A DNA stretch of 64,000 bases from Bacteroides sp. (GCA_023666705.1 JAMPBO010000017.1:1-64000), one strand, 5' to 3'; positions 54,182 through 63,136 are shown, numbered from the stretch's first letter. The notes: generated by a model not told the origin, from the sequence alone. Made by a program: numbers and translations.

Positions 54182-55351
54182 CTAAATCATCTTTCCTTTC
54201 AATTGTATCCGCTTTCCTTTTCCTCCTGATGGATATGTCCACTGGAATGGTGTCCCAAATTGCCCAGTAATCCCAAGCTTGTCATACTCCTGAATATATT
54301 CATCTATTGTTGCTATTCTATACACATTATTCGTTTCATTTACCGTAATAATATGGGATGCCCATTGTGTTACAGGATCCCCTTCTCCACCAATTCCTCC
54401 AAGCACCCACTTTGATAATTTTTCCTTATAGGCACCCAACCTTTGTTCAAGTGCAACAGACTTATCTATTCCCATAGCCTTTATACCACCGGCTCGCTGA
54501 AATTCAACTAAAAGGCTTCTGAGTTCCATATCATTTGGATTAAGCACATCTGCAAAAGCGTCCGCTGTGTATTCGTGCACACTGACACGGTCTGCCGAAC
54601 TCCTTTTACAACTTAGGGAATAACTTTTCATCCCGTTATATGTGTCAACTTCAATAAGAACGTCCGTTTTAGGCATACCACCTGATGGTAATTTAGGAAT
54701 TTCTGATGTAGCTTTTATATTATTTATTTCTTGGGGATTACAATACAATTTATCCATAACATCAACAAAAAGTGAGTATAAGTATCCCACAGCGGTCATT
54801 GTAGTATTTTTCCATTTTTCAAGATTCTGTCTATTATTAAGGGCATCAACTAACTTTTCCTCAAAATGTAATCCCAATTTTGCATGTGCTTTTCCCGACT
54901 CCATTAATCCAGTTGCCTTATGTTCAATCATTCTATATGCTTTTTCAAAAGGAATTACCCCATCTAATGCAGAATATATTTTCTTTTCTGTGATTTTTGC
55001 GTGGTATTTATCTGCATTTGTCTTTTCTTTCATATCTAGTCCATCAGGTACCACAACATAAGCCTTTTTTACATGTTGATTTATTCTTTTTATGTGCTCA
55101 CTATGCCATTGTTGTTCTGTTATTCTGTCCCGAATTGATGTTGTATGGTGCAATATCCATTGTTCATGGTCTTGAAATTCAATCAAATATTGAAAATAAA
55201 ATTGTTGATCTTCATAATCAGGATCAGCTATTCTATATCTTTTTTGTACGTTAAGAATATAATCTTTTGCCTTTAGAGTATTTATCATTTGCTCCAACGA
55301 CATGATTCCATTAACTCCATGTTCATTTTTATATGTATTCTCATTTAACAT
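54182..55351 (-). CDS. Type II restriction endonuclease, possibly MspI-like
   Basis: 389 aa. The region PKTDVLIEVDTYNGMKSYSL followed by CKRSSADRVSVHEYTADAF looks like a PD-(D/E)xK-type core, and the KRSS...VHEYTADxFxDVL segment recalls MspI-like enzymes; this match is from memory and not confirmed. MspI-type enzymes cut CCGG; the target here is unknown. It lies between the C5-methylase and Vsr genes, the usual place for the endonuclease of such a system, so the assignment as the restriction partner is reasonably firm even if the family is not. Confidence 0.65.
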   Translation of the reverse strand: MLNENTYKNEHGVNGIMSLEQMINTLKAKDYILNVQKRYRIADPDYEDQQFYFQYLIEFQDHEQWILHHTTSIRDRITEQQWHSEHIKRINQHVKKAYVVVPDGLDMKEKTNADKYHAKITEKKIYSALDGVIPFEKAYRMIEHKATGLMESGKAHAKLGLHFEEKLVDALNNRQNLEKWKNTTMTAVGYLYSLFVDVMDKLYCNPQEINNIKATSEIPKLPSGGMPKTDVLIEVDTYNGMKSYSLSCKRSSADRVSVHEYTADAFADVLNPNDMELRSLLVEFQRAGGIKAMGIDKSVALEQRLGAYKEKLSKWVLGGIGGEGDPVTQWASHIITVNETNNVYRIATIDEYIQEYDKLGITGQFGTPFQWTYPSGGKGKRIQLKGKMI

Positions 55352-55394
55352 ACGTTCTTCCCCTCAAAAAACCATAAATTTTTAGTAACTATTG

Positions 55395-56804
55395 TTATTC
55401 AACATGTGCTGGTAAACAGTCTACAAATTGCCGTGCAATTGCATTAGCAAGGAGTGGTGGTATCGCATCCCCTATTTGTTCATATTTATCCTGCTCTTTA
55501 TCTCCGTGAAACTGTACATAAGGACCTGCAAACTGGTACCAATCGGGAAAGCTTTGAAGTCTTGCAGCTTCCCGTGGTGTTATAGCCCTGTTTAACTCTG
55601 GATGCAATATCTCATCTAAACAATGTGATGTCACTGTAAAACTGGGTTCATCCCAAATCAGCCTTCTATTTCTACTTCCATAAATAGTATTGGGAAACAA
55701 ATGTCTGTACTTTTCTATTTCACCTGTCTCTTTCAAATGTTCGTATGTAGCTTTCATACTACTTCCCACAGGAATAAGTGCTAAGAGCTGCTGTTTTCTT
55801 TTAATATGCCCCGGTCCCTTATGGGAACTAACATTATTATTAAAAAGTCCACTTTCCACAAGGTGCTTAGGTATGTCTGAATGGATCCCTTCGTCATTAT
55901 AATCACCCCGCATAATAGCAATAAACCTTTTTTGATTATTTGTAATATACTTTGTAGGACGTTTATATTCTAAAACATCTTCCCCTTGCCCCATATCTAC
56001 CTTTGGCAAATCGTATATTGCATCCCCAACTGTTACATAAGGATTTTCACACCCTGGTCCATGCGTTTTGGGTGGATACGAGAATTTTATATTTTTGAGA
56101 TCCCTTCTTATTCCCACTAAAAATAAACGTTCCCTTGCCTGTGGCACCCCATAGTCACATGCACGCAAGAGAATTTGATCTTGATCACGTGATGCTAACC
56201 TATAACCCGGATTTTTTCTTTGATCTTCAAAAGTATCGCAGATATACTGAAAAATGGCACCCTTTTCCCCCTGCTTGTTTCTCTTGGAAAACATCCCTTT
56301 TACATTTTCAAATAAAATTGCTTTGGTTCTAACAGCTTGTGAAATACGGACAATATTACTAAACAAATCATCCCTCTCATCACCAAGTGTTCTTGTACCA
56401 GCTATACTAAAGCTTTCACAAGGAGCACCTCCAGAAACTACATCTATAGTTTCATTTTCCGAATCTATACCATATCTGGTTTGTAACAAATCCCGGATCA
56501 TCCCACTATCAACAAGATTAATATCGCCATGAATCAACAACGTGCGGGCACTTTCATGCATAAATTGCTGTAGATATTCCGCACGAACGCCACCTTCATC
56601 AAGATTATCCTCTAAATGCATTACCTCTGCGTTATGACTCACTGAGTATGTTTCAACCGTGGTATCGGTCCATTCTACAGCTATTAATGGCAATATTCCA
56701 GCCCATTTAAAACCCGTACATAACCCTCCTGGACCTGAAAACAAATCAATACTCACCAAACTATAGTTTTCAGTTCTCATTCTTTCAATGAGACTATTAT
56801 TCAT
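55395..56804 (-). CDS. DNA (cytosine-5-)-methyltransferase
   Basis: 469 aa from the ATG at 56804 (GAGG nine bases upstream); the longer frame from 56837 overlaps the regulator more and is less likely. Motif I is IDLFSGPGGLCTGF, motif IV has the catalytic Cys in GGAPCESFS, motif VI is FENVKGM and motif VIII is RERLFLVG; SFTVTSHCLDEILHP lies near the C-terminus. It methylates cytosine in the target of the neighbouring endonuclease. The GGAPCES version of motif IV (usually GPPCQ) is a minor variation. It overlaps the RHH gene by 8 bp, so the regulator and methylase are coupled. Confidence 0.92.
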   Translation of the reverse strand: MNNSLIERMRTENYSLVSIDLFSGPGGLCTGFKWAGILPLIAVEWTDTTVETYSVSHNAEVMHLEDNLDEGGVRAEYLQQFMHESARTLLIHGDINLVDSGMIRDLLQTRYGIDSENETIDVVSGGAPCESFSIAGTRTLGDERDDLFSNIVRISQAVRTKAILFENVKGMFSKRNKQGEKGAIFQYICDTFEDQRKNPGYRLASRDQDQILLRACDYGVPQARERLFLVGIRRDLKNIKFSYPPKTHGPGCENPYVTVGDAIYDLPKVDMGQGEDVLEYKRPTKYITNNQKRFIAIMRGDYNDEGIHSDIPKHLVESGLFNNNVSSHKGPGHIKRKQQLLALIPVGSSMKATYEHLKETGEIEKYRHLFPNTIYGSRNRRLIWDEPSFTVTSHCLDEILHPELNRAITPREAARLQSFPDWYQFAGPYVQFHGDKEQDKYEQIGDAIPPLLANAIARQFVDCLPAHVE

Positions 56805-56985
56805 TCCCTTTATCCTCGCTTTCCAGACTTTCACCATTTCCTTTAAGAATTCTTAAAGCTTCTATCAATGCGGTACGTCTTATAAACTCGCTGTATGAAG
56901 AATAAGCTTCAAGTCTGGCTGCTCTTTTAAATGTTTCAAGTTCATTTTCACTAACCCTTATACTAATTGATGTCGTTTTTTTCAT
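56797..56985 (-). CDS. Ribbon-helix-helix regulator of the restriction-modification cassette
   Basis: 62 aa. KKTTSISIRVSENELETFKR is a ribbon-helix-helix N-terminal strand and helix; the remainder is the second helix and a charged tail. Such proteins usually act as repressors or antitoxins. It is the first gene of the cassette, overlapping the methylase, so it may serve in place of a C-protein to time expression. A palindrome in its promoter is a candidate binding site. Confidence 0.75.
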   Translation of the reverse strand: MKKTTSISIRVSENELETFKRAARLEAYSSYSEFIRRTALIEALRILKGNGESLESEDKGNE

Positions 56986-57004
56986 GACTCTACCTCCAAA
57001 TTAT

Positions 57005-57032
57005 ATTTTAACAATTTGTAGTGCATTGTCAA
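57005..57032 (-). promoter_or_regulatory. Promoter with candidate operator of the restriction-modification cassette
   Basis: On the minus strand TTGACA (57027-57032) and TAAAAT (57005-57010) are separated by 16 bp. Between them is the inverted repeat ACAAT...ATTGT (57011-57029), which fills the spacer. A bound ribbon-helix-helix protein would block RNA polymerase there. Confidence 0.5.
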
Positions 57033-57059
57033 TACCTTGTCCGACAGTAAAACATCAGC

Positions 57060-57410
57060 CTACCCCAGCTTCTCCGCCCATTCTGCTTCCTTAAATCCTG
57101 TCATCACGGTTTCCCCAACCACAATAATCGGACGTTTTACGAGCATTCCGTTTGTGGCTAAAAGCTTCAGCTGCTCCTCCTCGCTCATGTCCGCCAGCTT
57201 GTCCTTGAGCTTCATCTCCTTGTATAGCATACCGCTTGTATTAAAGAATTTCTTTAGCGGCAAACCGCTTGCTTTGTACCATTTCTTCAGCTCATCATAG
57301 GACGGATTATTTTCCGCAATATGACGGTCTGTATATGTTATATTGTTATCATCCAGCCACTTTTTCGCTTTCTTGCAGGTGGAACATTTTGGGTATTCTA
57401 AAAATATCAT
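57060..57410 (-). CDS. ArsC-family (Spx/MgsR-like) thioredoxin-fold protein
   Basis: 116 aa from the ATG with AAGGAG eight bases upstream. A GTG three codons before it is also in frame. The active-site CSTCKKAKKWL carries a CxxC pair, as in Spx/MgsR and not the single-Cys ArsC reductase. These act as redox-sensitive regulators of RNA polymerase or as arsenate reductases; sequence cannot decide, and there is no ars operon here. A truncated copy of its central segment lies at 53432-53614. Confidence 0.85.
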   Translation of the reverse strand: MIFLEYPKCSTCKKAKKWLDDNNITYTDRHIAENNPSYDELKKWYKASGLPLKKFFNTSGMLYKEMKLKDKLADMSEEEQLKLLATNGMLVKRPIIVVGETVMTGFKEAEWAEKLG

Positions 57411-57470
57411 TATAATCACTCCTTAAAAAGATTTAATAGCCTTAAATAAAACATTACTTCCAAAACCTAG

Positions 57471-57491
57471 TTGCACAATATAGACAAATCA
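57471..57491 (-). repeat. 21-bp repeat, copy 3
   Basis: Identical to 8518-8538 and 53583-53603. It overlaps the stop codon of the FAAL-ACP-reductase gene and lies about 60 bp upstream of the arsC-like gene. Confidence 0.85.
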
Positions 57492-60400
57492 CCTGCGGAC
57501 GATATATCCTTTTTCCGCAAAATATCGAAGATATGCACTTATCAGTTCCTTATCCACAGGCGGGCATGTAATGTCTGAGCCCTTCAAAAATGCATCCGTA
57601 TTACTTGTATCGAAGATTGCCTCATTATCGGAATATCTGCGTATGATGCTGTCCTCATTTCCCCCATCGCCGTCAAACAGGCAGGCAAGTATTTTCAATG
57701 CATTTTTCTCTGTATCTGATGCCACAAGCTCCCTCTGCCATATATCGTACGGGATAATTTCTATCGGATATCCGCACGCCTCTATTATATTCTTTACCTC
57801 CGCTGCAGGTGCAATATTTGTGTTGACCAAATTAAATGCCTTGCCATATGCATCCCCATTTGCCAAAATATGAGTAATTGCATCCGCCACATAATCTACA
57901 GGTGTGAGAAAAAATTTAATATCTGCCCCCGGCATCCTTCCAGTCTGAATTGCCGATACTAAAATTCGGCTTATCAAATCGCCCATTTCCCATATGCCTG
58001 TATCTTTTGTGCCTGTAATATCACCAGGGCGGAATATGCACGCCTTAAGTCCACGCTCCTTCGCTATCCCCACGAGCTTCTCCGATACCCATTTTGTCTG
58101 GGAATAACCGAGGAAATATCCATCAGCCGACTCCAGCAAATCATCCTCATAGGCAGTTTTTCTAAAATGGCTTGGATTATCATACACACTAAAGGATGAT
58201 ATATAGTTAAAATATTTCGGTCTGCCTCCGCATGCAAAACGCAGACATTCCTGCGTTCCATATACATTTGTTTTTCTCAAATACTCATATGGAAACATGA
58301 AATTTAGTAAGGCACCATTGTGGATGACAAGCTCCACCTCGCCTGCCAGCTTTTGGTACAGCGTTTCCTCTATGCCCATATGCGGCTTAGCAAGGTCGCC
58401 CAACACAGGATAAATATGTTGTTCAAATGCATCCTCCCAACACATATAATGCTGCATGTTTTTCTTAATCCGTTCCATGCCGTTTTCCTGACTCTTTGCC
58501 CTGCAATGACAGTATAACTTAACATTTGAAACGGCGGAACGCTTTAAAATTGAAGCAATCAGATATGCACCTAAAAAGCCCGTGCTTCCTGTCAGGAAAA
58601 ATACCGAACATTCCGAAGGTTCCTTTTCGTAAGCCTCTGTAACTGCAATCTCATCAGGCAGCACACATTCCGCATACAAATTCGTCTGTGGCAAATCCAA
58701 TTTGTGGTCCGCTACCTTGCTGCGTATCTGTTCCGCAATTCCGCATACGCTGGGATTCAGTAATATTTCCCTCGCATCAAACTTTACGGAAAATTTTTGC
58801 TCCAGTTCAACGATTAACTCCAAGGTATCAAAGGAATTTCCACCCAACTCCAAAAAACTTGTGTGTATGTCTGCACCTGAAATGTGCAATATCTTATCAA
58901 AGAGACTTCTCACACCCTGCTCGATTAAATCTGTACTTTCCTCCGTCTCCCCGGCATCCGAATCATCATGTATGTGGCGTCCCGAATACAGCAGCTTCAG
59001 CTCGTCCGATTTATATGCTCGTCTTATTTTGTGAATACGGAGCTTTCCATTATCCGTGCGGATTAAAGAGCCCGACTGCACGAACGCAATGTCATACGGC
59101 GAAACCTCAAACGCATTTGTAACCGCATGGTTAATCACCCCTGATATAGATTCATAATCAAATTTTTCGTTTGCATCCACCTCAATGATAATTACGACAC
59201 GTTCCTTACCCTCCACGGAATAAGAAAATACACAAATGGCATGACCTGCCAGCTCACGTACCGTCTTAAAAATAGTATGTTGAACATCAGACGGATATAT
59301 ATTATGCCCATTTATGATAATCAATTCCTTGATACGCCCTGTTACATATAACTTACCCTCATACAGAACCCCCATATCCCCGGTTCTTAAAAATTCACCC
59401 TCATAGCTGTCAATTCTGTGGTGAAAATTTGCATTTTCATCAATATCACCCAAATATCCTTTGGCAACTGCAGGTCCCTGCAGACAAATTTCACCAATTT
59501 GGCGATTGTCTGTTACTTCCTGCGTCGGATTTTTCATATCTGCAATCACAACCTTAATGGTATCTAAAGGTCGTCCATTTGATACAATCGTCTTATTAAT
59601 ATGATTATCAGCGTCCTCCCCGGACAACACAACAAAGCGATTTTTCTTGTATGCATCGTAATCTATCTTCCGTATTTCATATCCCTCATGACCTCCCGTT
59701 GCCGTACATACCGTCTCCGCCAGCCCATATGAGAACATAAAGGTTTCAGGCTTAACATGAAACAAATGACAAAATCGGTCAATCGTATCCGATAAAACCA
59801 TTTCCGAACCATTACCAAATACTTTCACTGACGTTAAATCGAACTGCTTCGCCATCTCCTCATCCACTATCTTCGTGCATAAGTCATATGCAGAATTTGG
59901 TCCTACCGTAATATCTGCCTTGAATTCCGTAATTGCCCTTAACCACAAAAGCGGATTACGGATAAAATCTGTTGTCTTGATTAAATATGCATAGCTTTCA
60001 TCATATATCGTTTTAAAAATAACTGCCAGCAAACCTATGTTATGAAAAAACGGCACCCACGAAACACGGCACGGTAAGTCTGCCGGAACCAGACGCTTAT
60101 AATCCGCCAAGTTTGCCATTAAATTTTCATATGAAATCATAACACCCTTTGGCTCATTTGTGGAGCCTGACGAATATTGCAGGTAAATGATGTCATCGCT
60201 CTTGGTGTCGTAAATTTCCGGCTCACTTTCTGTCGGTGCATGCTCTACCCAGTCATATATACATTTCATATCAGGTACCATAAGACCCTTTGCCTGTTCT
60301 CCAAGCATACCGTAAATATGTTTTGGTACCAAAACCGCATCAGGAGAACACGATTGAACAACTGAATAATAACGGTTAATTTTTCCCTCATCAATCGGGA

Positions 60401-60665
60401 CAGGAAGTATAGTAAACGTAACGCCCAGCAGTACACAAGCATACACCATATAGATGTTGTCAAGAGAATTGTCACATAAAATAACCGCCCTTTTTCCGTG
60501 ACATATGCCGTGTTCTTTCATCGTGGCGGCATAAGCCCTGACACACTCCCACAGCTTTCCGTAATTGACCTCCTGATGTCCCCGTTCATAATCAAGAGCC
60601 ATAAAAATCATTTTGTCCCCATGTTCTTTTGCACCCTTTTGAATTTTTTGAATTAAATCATTCAT
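57489..60665 (-). CDS. FAAL-type adenylation - ACP - thioester reductase protein
   Basis: 1058 aa. Residues 1-570 are an adenylation domain closest in look to fatty acyl-AMP ligases: the P-loop YSSGSTNEPKG at 164-174, WVPFFHNIGLL, then YVTGRIKELIIINGHNIYP. An acyl-carrier domain follows near residue 600 (ELGGNSFDTLEL, phosphopantetheine Ser). The last 370 residues are an NAD(P)H thioester reductase: FFLTGSTGFLGAYLIASIL, with a TNVYGTQECLRFA-type short-chain-dehydrogenase region. The protein should load a fatty or carboxylic acid, then release it as an aldehyde or alcohol. No condensation domain or partner synthase is nearby, so it works alone or with distant enzymes. A phosphopantetheinyl transferase is not seen in the window. 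Confidence 0.85.
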   Translation of the reverse strand: MNDLIQKIQKGAKEHGDKMIFMALDYERGHQEVNYGKLWECVRAYAATMKEHGICHGKRAVILCDNSLDNIYMVYACVLLGVTFTILPVPIDEGKINRYYSVVQSCSPDAVLVPKHIYGMLGEQAKGLMVPDMKCIYDWVEHAPTESEPEIYDTKSDDIIYLQYSSGSTNEPKGVMISYENLMANLADYKRLVPADLPCRVSWVPFFHNIGLLAVIFKTIYDESYAYLIKTTDFIRNPLLWLRAITEFKADITVGPNSAYDLCTKIVDEEMAKQFDLTSVKVFGNGSEMVLSDTIDRFCHLFHVKPETFMFSYGLAETVCTATGGHEGYEIRKIDYDAYKKNRFVVLSGEDADNHINKTIVSNGRPLDTIKVVIADMKNPTQEVTDNRQIGEICLQGPAVAKGYLGDIDENANFHHRIDSYEGEFLRTGDMGVLYEGKLYVTGRIKELIIINGHNIYPSDVQHTIFKTVRELAGHAICVFSYSVEGKERVVIIIEVDANEKFDYESISGVINHAVTNAFEVSPYDIAFVQSGSLIRTDNGKLRIHKIRRAYKSDELKLLYSGRHIHDDSDAGETEESTDLIEQGVRSLFDKILHISGADIHTSFLELGGNSFDTLELIVELEQKFSVKFDAREILLNPSVCGIAEQIRSKVADHKLDLPQTNLYAECVLPDEIAVTEAYEKEPSECSVFFLTGSTGFLGAYLIASILKRSAVSNVKLYCHCRAKSQENGMERIKKNMQHYMCWEDAFEQHIYPVLGDLAKPHMGIEETLYQKLAGEVELVIHNGALLNFMFPYEYLRKTNVYGTQECLRFACGGRPKYFNYISSFSVYDNPSHFRKTAYEDDLLESADGYFLGYSQTKWVSEKLVGIAKERGLKACIFRPGDITGTKDTGIWEMGDLISRILVSAIQTGRMPGADIKFFLTPVDYVADAITHILANGDAYGKAFNLVNTNIAPAAEVKNIIEACGYPIEIIPYDIWQRELVASDTEKNALKILACLFDGDGGNEDSIIRRYSDNEAIFDTSNTDAFLKGSDITCPPVDKELISAYLRYFAEKGYIVRR

Positions 60666-60730
60666 CCTATCGTTCCCTCTCCATTTCCTTATCTGACTGC
60701 CGTTAATCTGTATGTAATTTCAATATGATT

Positions 60731-60747
60731 ATAGTATAGCATACTAT
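60731..60747. promoter_or_regulatory. Palindrome upstream of the FAAL-ACP-reductase gene
   Basis: ATAGTAT, a 3-bp centre and ATACTAT form a perfect 7-bp-armed palindrome. Its edge overlaps a minus-strand TATAAT-like -10 box. It could be a repressor operator; the binding protein is unknown. Confidence 0.4.
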
Positions 60748-60776
60748 TGTTATTATAAATATCATAAAATTAAAAT

Positions 60777-60805
60777 AAGACAGATGCTTTTTGAACATCT
60801 GCCTT
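60777..60805 (-). terminator. Rho-independent terminator after MutT and the GNAT fragment
   Basis: On the minus strand AAGGCAGATG pairs with CATCTGTCTT (one G-U pair), and ATTTTAATTTT follows. It lies 21 bp after the fragment's stop. Confidence 0.65.
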
Positions 60806-60826
60806 AGTTGTCACTATTTTGAAGCA

Positions 60827-61021
60827 TTACCCCTCATACTCAGACTTGAGTATAGAAAAATAAAGTCTTCCCACGTAACTGACATCTATATAGAAAAAAT
60901 CCCTTAGTGTTCCCTCATATGTAAAACCACACTTTTCAATCACACGTTTCGATGCTTTGTTTATGGTTTTCGTACATACAACAAGGAAACCACAAAATTT
61001 TAATATATTTACCCCATACAC
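60827..61021 (-). pseudogene. GNAT acetyltransferase C-terminal fragment
   Basis: The frame ends KRVIEKCGFTYEGTLRDFFY, then YFSILKSEYEG, the standard C-terminus of a RimJ/RimL-like GNAT acetyltransferase. The preceding 20 codons do not resemble the family and overlap the end of the MutT gene. The first two-thirds of a GNAT protein are missing, so I call it a truncated pseudogene joined to the mutT end by a deletion. Confidence 0.75.
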
Positions 61022-61410
61022 TTTTCAATTTCCTCTATCAGTTTCATGTCTGCCGGAATCCACGGGACATCATATAATTCATCTTTTGTAAGCCATCTTG
61101 CCGTTTCTGCTTCTAATAACTTTAGCTCACCCTCAACTACCTCGCACCAAAAGCAGTCCATAGATAAATGAAATGCAGGATAATCGTATTCGATTGTATC
61201 AATCAACTCTCCTACATTGATTTTCGTCGCAAGCTCCTCCTGTATTTCCCGGATTAGTGCCTGCTGTGGTGTTTCACCCTGTTCAATTTTTCCACCCGGG
61301 AACTCCCATTGTCCCTTAAAATCTCCATATCCTTTTGCTGTGGCAAATATCCGTTTCTTCTCGGCAAACGAATCACATATGACTGCCGCAGCCACCCTGA
61401 CTGTTTTCAT
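61009..61410 (-). CDS. MutT-like Nudix hydrolase
   Basis: 133 aa. The Nudix box is complete: GGKIEQGETPQQALIREIQE followed by EL (consensus G-x5-E-x7-RE-x2-EE-x-G, with the final residues slightly altered). MutT-type members remove oxidised dGTP (8-oxo-dGTP) from the nucleotide pool or hydrolyse other nucleotide sugars. The short chain and the WEFPGGK motif favour a MutT-type 8-oxo-dGTPase. The end overlaps the GNAT fragment by 13 bp. Confidence 0.88.
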   Translation of the reverse strand: MKTVRVAAAVICDSFAEKKRIFATAKGYGDFKGQWEFPGGKIEQGETPQQALIREIQEELATKINVGELIDTIEYDYPAFHLSMDCFWCEVVEGELKLLEAETARWLTKDELYDVPWIPADMKLIEEIEKCMG

Positions 61411-61419
61411 TTTGACTCC

Positions 61420-61518
61420 TTATTTCACATAACAAATTCCATTTTCATCTGTCCAAGGCATGATAGCATCCTCTTTTACTTCAAATACGCTCCGTGATTT
61501 TTTTGCCACATATGGCAT
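61420..61518 (-). CDS. Possible 32-aa ORF upstream of mutT
   Basis: Starts MPYVAKKSRSVFEVKEDAIM and ends NGICYVK; the stop is 9 bp before the MutT start, and GGAG lies in the gap. Its own ribosome site is weak. It may be a small gene or the tail of a lost one; no family recognised. The rest of 61519-61639 shows no gene. Confidence 0.3.
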   Translation of the reverse strand: MPYVAKKSRSVFEVKEDAIMPWTDENGICYVK

Positions 61519-61639
61519 TTTTCTCACAAATGTATTTCAGCTCTTTTTAAGTGCGAATCAATTAGATGTAAAATATTTTGTATAGAGAAAATTTCATATA
61601 GATTTTACATATATATTCTCCGTAATTAAATTAGCCATA

Positions 61640-62941
61640 TCAAATAAGCAAGCTATCTGCATCAAGCAAAAATTCTTTCACACCCATCATTAAGTACCCA
61701 TTTTCATCATAACGCGGCTTCATACTCTTTTCAACAATGATTATTTTTTTGAAAGAATCCATCATACGCTCAAATGGCTTTGTTTCCTGTTCATACTTTT
61801 CCTGATTCGGAACCGCATATGCAGACTGGATATAATATTTTTTACTTCCCAATGAAGCTATAAAATCAATTTCCCTCTGCACGCGTATTTCTTTTCCAGC
61901 ATCGTCCTTCTCTCGTGATTCAACAGTTCCCACATCAACCTGATAACCTCTGTACCTGAGTTCATTATAAATGATATTTTCCATGATATAAGTTCCTTCA
62001 ATCTGTCTAAAGGACAGACGGGCATTACGAAGTCCCACATCCTCAAAGTAAATCTTATAAGGAGTACCGATGTATTTTCTGCCTTTGACATTATATCTTT
62101 TAACACGGGTAAGCATAAATGCATCTTCAGCATATCCAATATATCTGTCCACGGTTGCATCGCATGTAGCTGTTCCATGAACCGAATTCATTGTACTTGC
62201 GATTTTTCTCGGATTGGTAAGTGTGGAAATACCCGAGGCGATTACATCAATTACCTCCCCTAGTGCTGTCTCATCCTGCACTGAATATCTACTAATAATA
62301 TCTCTCAAATACAAATTCTGCATTTGGGAAATCAAATAGGTTGTTTTCTGTTCTTCAGTTGCCATCAATGTCACTGCCGGAAGTCCGCCATAAACCGAAT
62401 AGTCATCATATGCTTCGCCTTTGTCACCCTGCTTGAAAGCATAATATTCAGAAAAAGACAATGGAAGTACATGTATCTCATCACCTCTTCCCTCAAACTC
62501 AGTCAAAATATCTTTGGATAAAAACTTGGAATTACTACCTGTTACATAAACATCAAGGTTGCTCCTTCGAAGAAACCCATTTAAAACGGACTCAAAAGCT
62601 CCAAGCTTCTGAACCTCATCAAGCAACAGATAATAAGTTCCCACTCCATCTATCTGAGGCATTAACCAATTTATAAACTTGGACGGGTCAACCTTACGGT
62701 CTTGTTTTTCATTATCAAGAACAATTGGATTTTCTCCAATCTTCAATAAATCTTCTGCCGAATCAAATGCGAATCGAATAATATGATCAGATGCAATATT
62801 TTCTGCAGCCAAATGATTGTAAAACAATGTATTCAACAGATAAGATTTTCCACTTCTTCGGATTCCTGTAATAACCTTAATAAAACCATTGTGTTTTCTA
62901 ACAATAATTCGGTCAAGGTATACATCTCTTTTTATTTCCAT
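61640..62941 (-). CDS. AAA ATPase with DUF4143 domain
   Basis: 433 aa from the ATG with GGAG seven bases upstream; the ATG four codons before it has no such site. Walker A is TGIRRSGKSYLL (about residues 25-36) and Walker B is YYLLLDEVQKLG (about 105-115). The C-terminal 200 residues are the DUF4143 domain. These ATPases are common in Firmicutes and gut bacteria, often near defence or mobile genes, but no biochemical function is established. A pair of direct repeats precedes the gene. Confidence 0.85.
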   Translation of the reverse strand: MEIKRDVYLDRIIVRKHNGFIKVITGIRRSGKSYLLNTLFYNHLAAENIASDHIIRFAFDSAEDLLKIGENPIVLDNEKQDRKVDPSKFINWLMPQIDGVGTYYLLLDEVQKLGAFESVLNGFLRRSNLDVYVTGSNSKFLSKDILTEFEGRGDEIHVLPLSFSEYYAFKQGDKGEAYDDYSVYGGLPAVTLMATEEQKTTYLISQMQNLYLRDIISRYSVQDETALGEVIDVIASGISTLTNPRKIASTMNSVHGTATCDATVDRYIGYAEDAFMLTRVKRYNVKGRKYIGTPYKIYFEDVGLRNARLSFRQIEGTYIMENIIYNELRYRGYQVDVGTVESREKDDAGKEIRVQREIDFIASLGSKKYYIQSAYAVPNQEKYEQETKPFERMMDSFKKIIIVEKSMKPRYDENGYLMMGVKEFLLDADSLLI

Positions 62942-62950
62942 AGCAATCTC

Positions 62951-62982
62951 CATCTAATATTTTTGCCGTTATTGGCAATTTT
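62951..62982. repeat. Direct repeat upstream of the AAA/DUF4143 gene, copy 1
   Basis: Starts CATCTAATATTTTTGCCGTT and continues ATTGGCAATTTT. A second copy with two or three changes lies at 63027-63057, 76 bp away (start to start). Possible operator pair. Confidence 0.7.
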
Positions 62983-63026
62983 ATAATATAGATTATACCC
63001 GCTGTGCAAGGATTATACAACCTTTT

Positions 63027-63057
63027 CATCTAATATTTTTGCCGTGATTGGAATTTT
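63027..63057. repeat. Direct repeat upstream of the AAA/DUF4143 gene, copy 2
   Basis: Partner of 62951-62982; CATCTAATATTTTTGCCGTG, then ATTGGAATTTT. No gene lies in the surrounding 195 bp. Confidence 0.7.
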
Positions 63058-63136
63058 CATTAAATACATAGATAGTGTACATCCTGTAAATTTTCAACAT
63101 GAAATGTTTTTTTGTATTAGCTTGTTTGCTTGCTAA

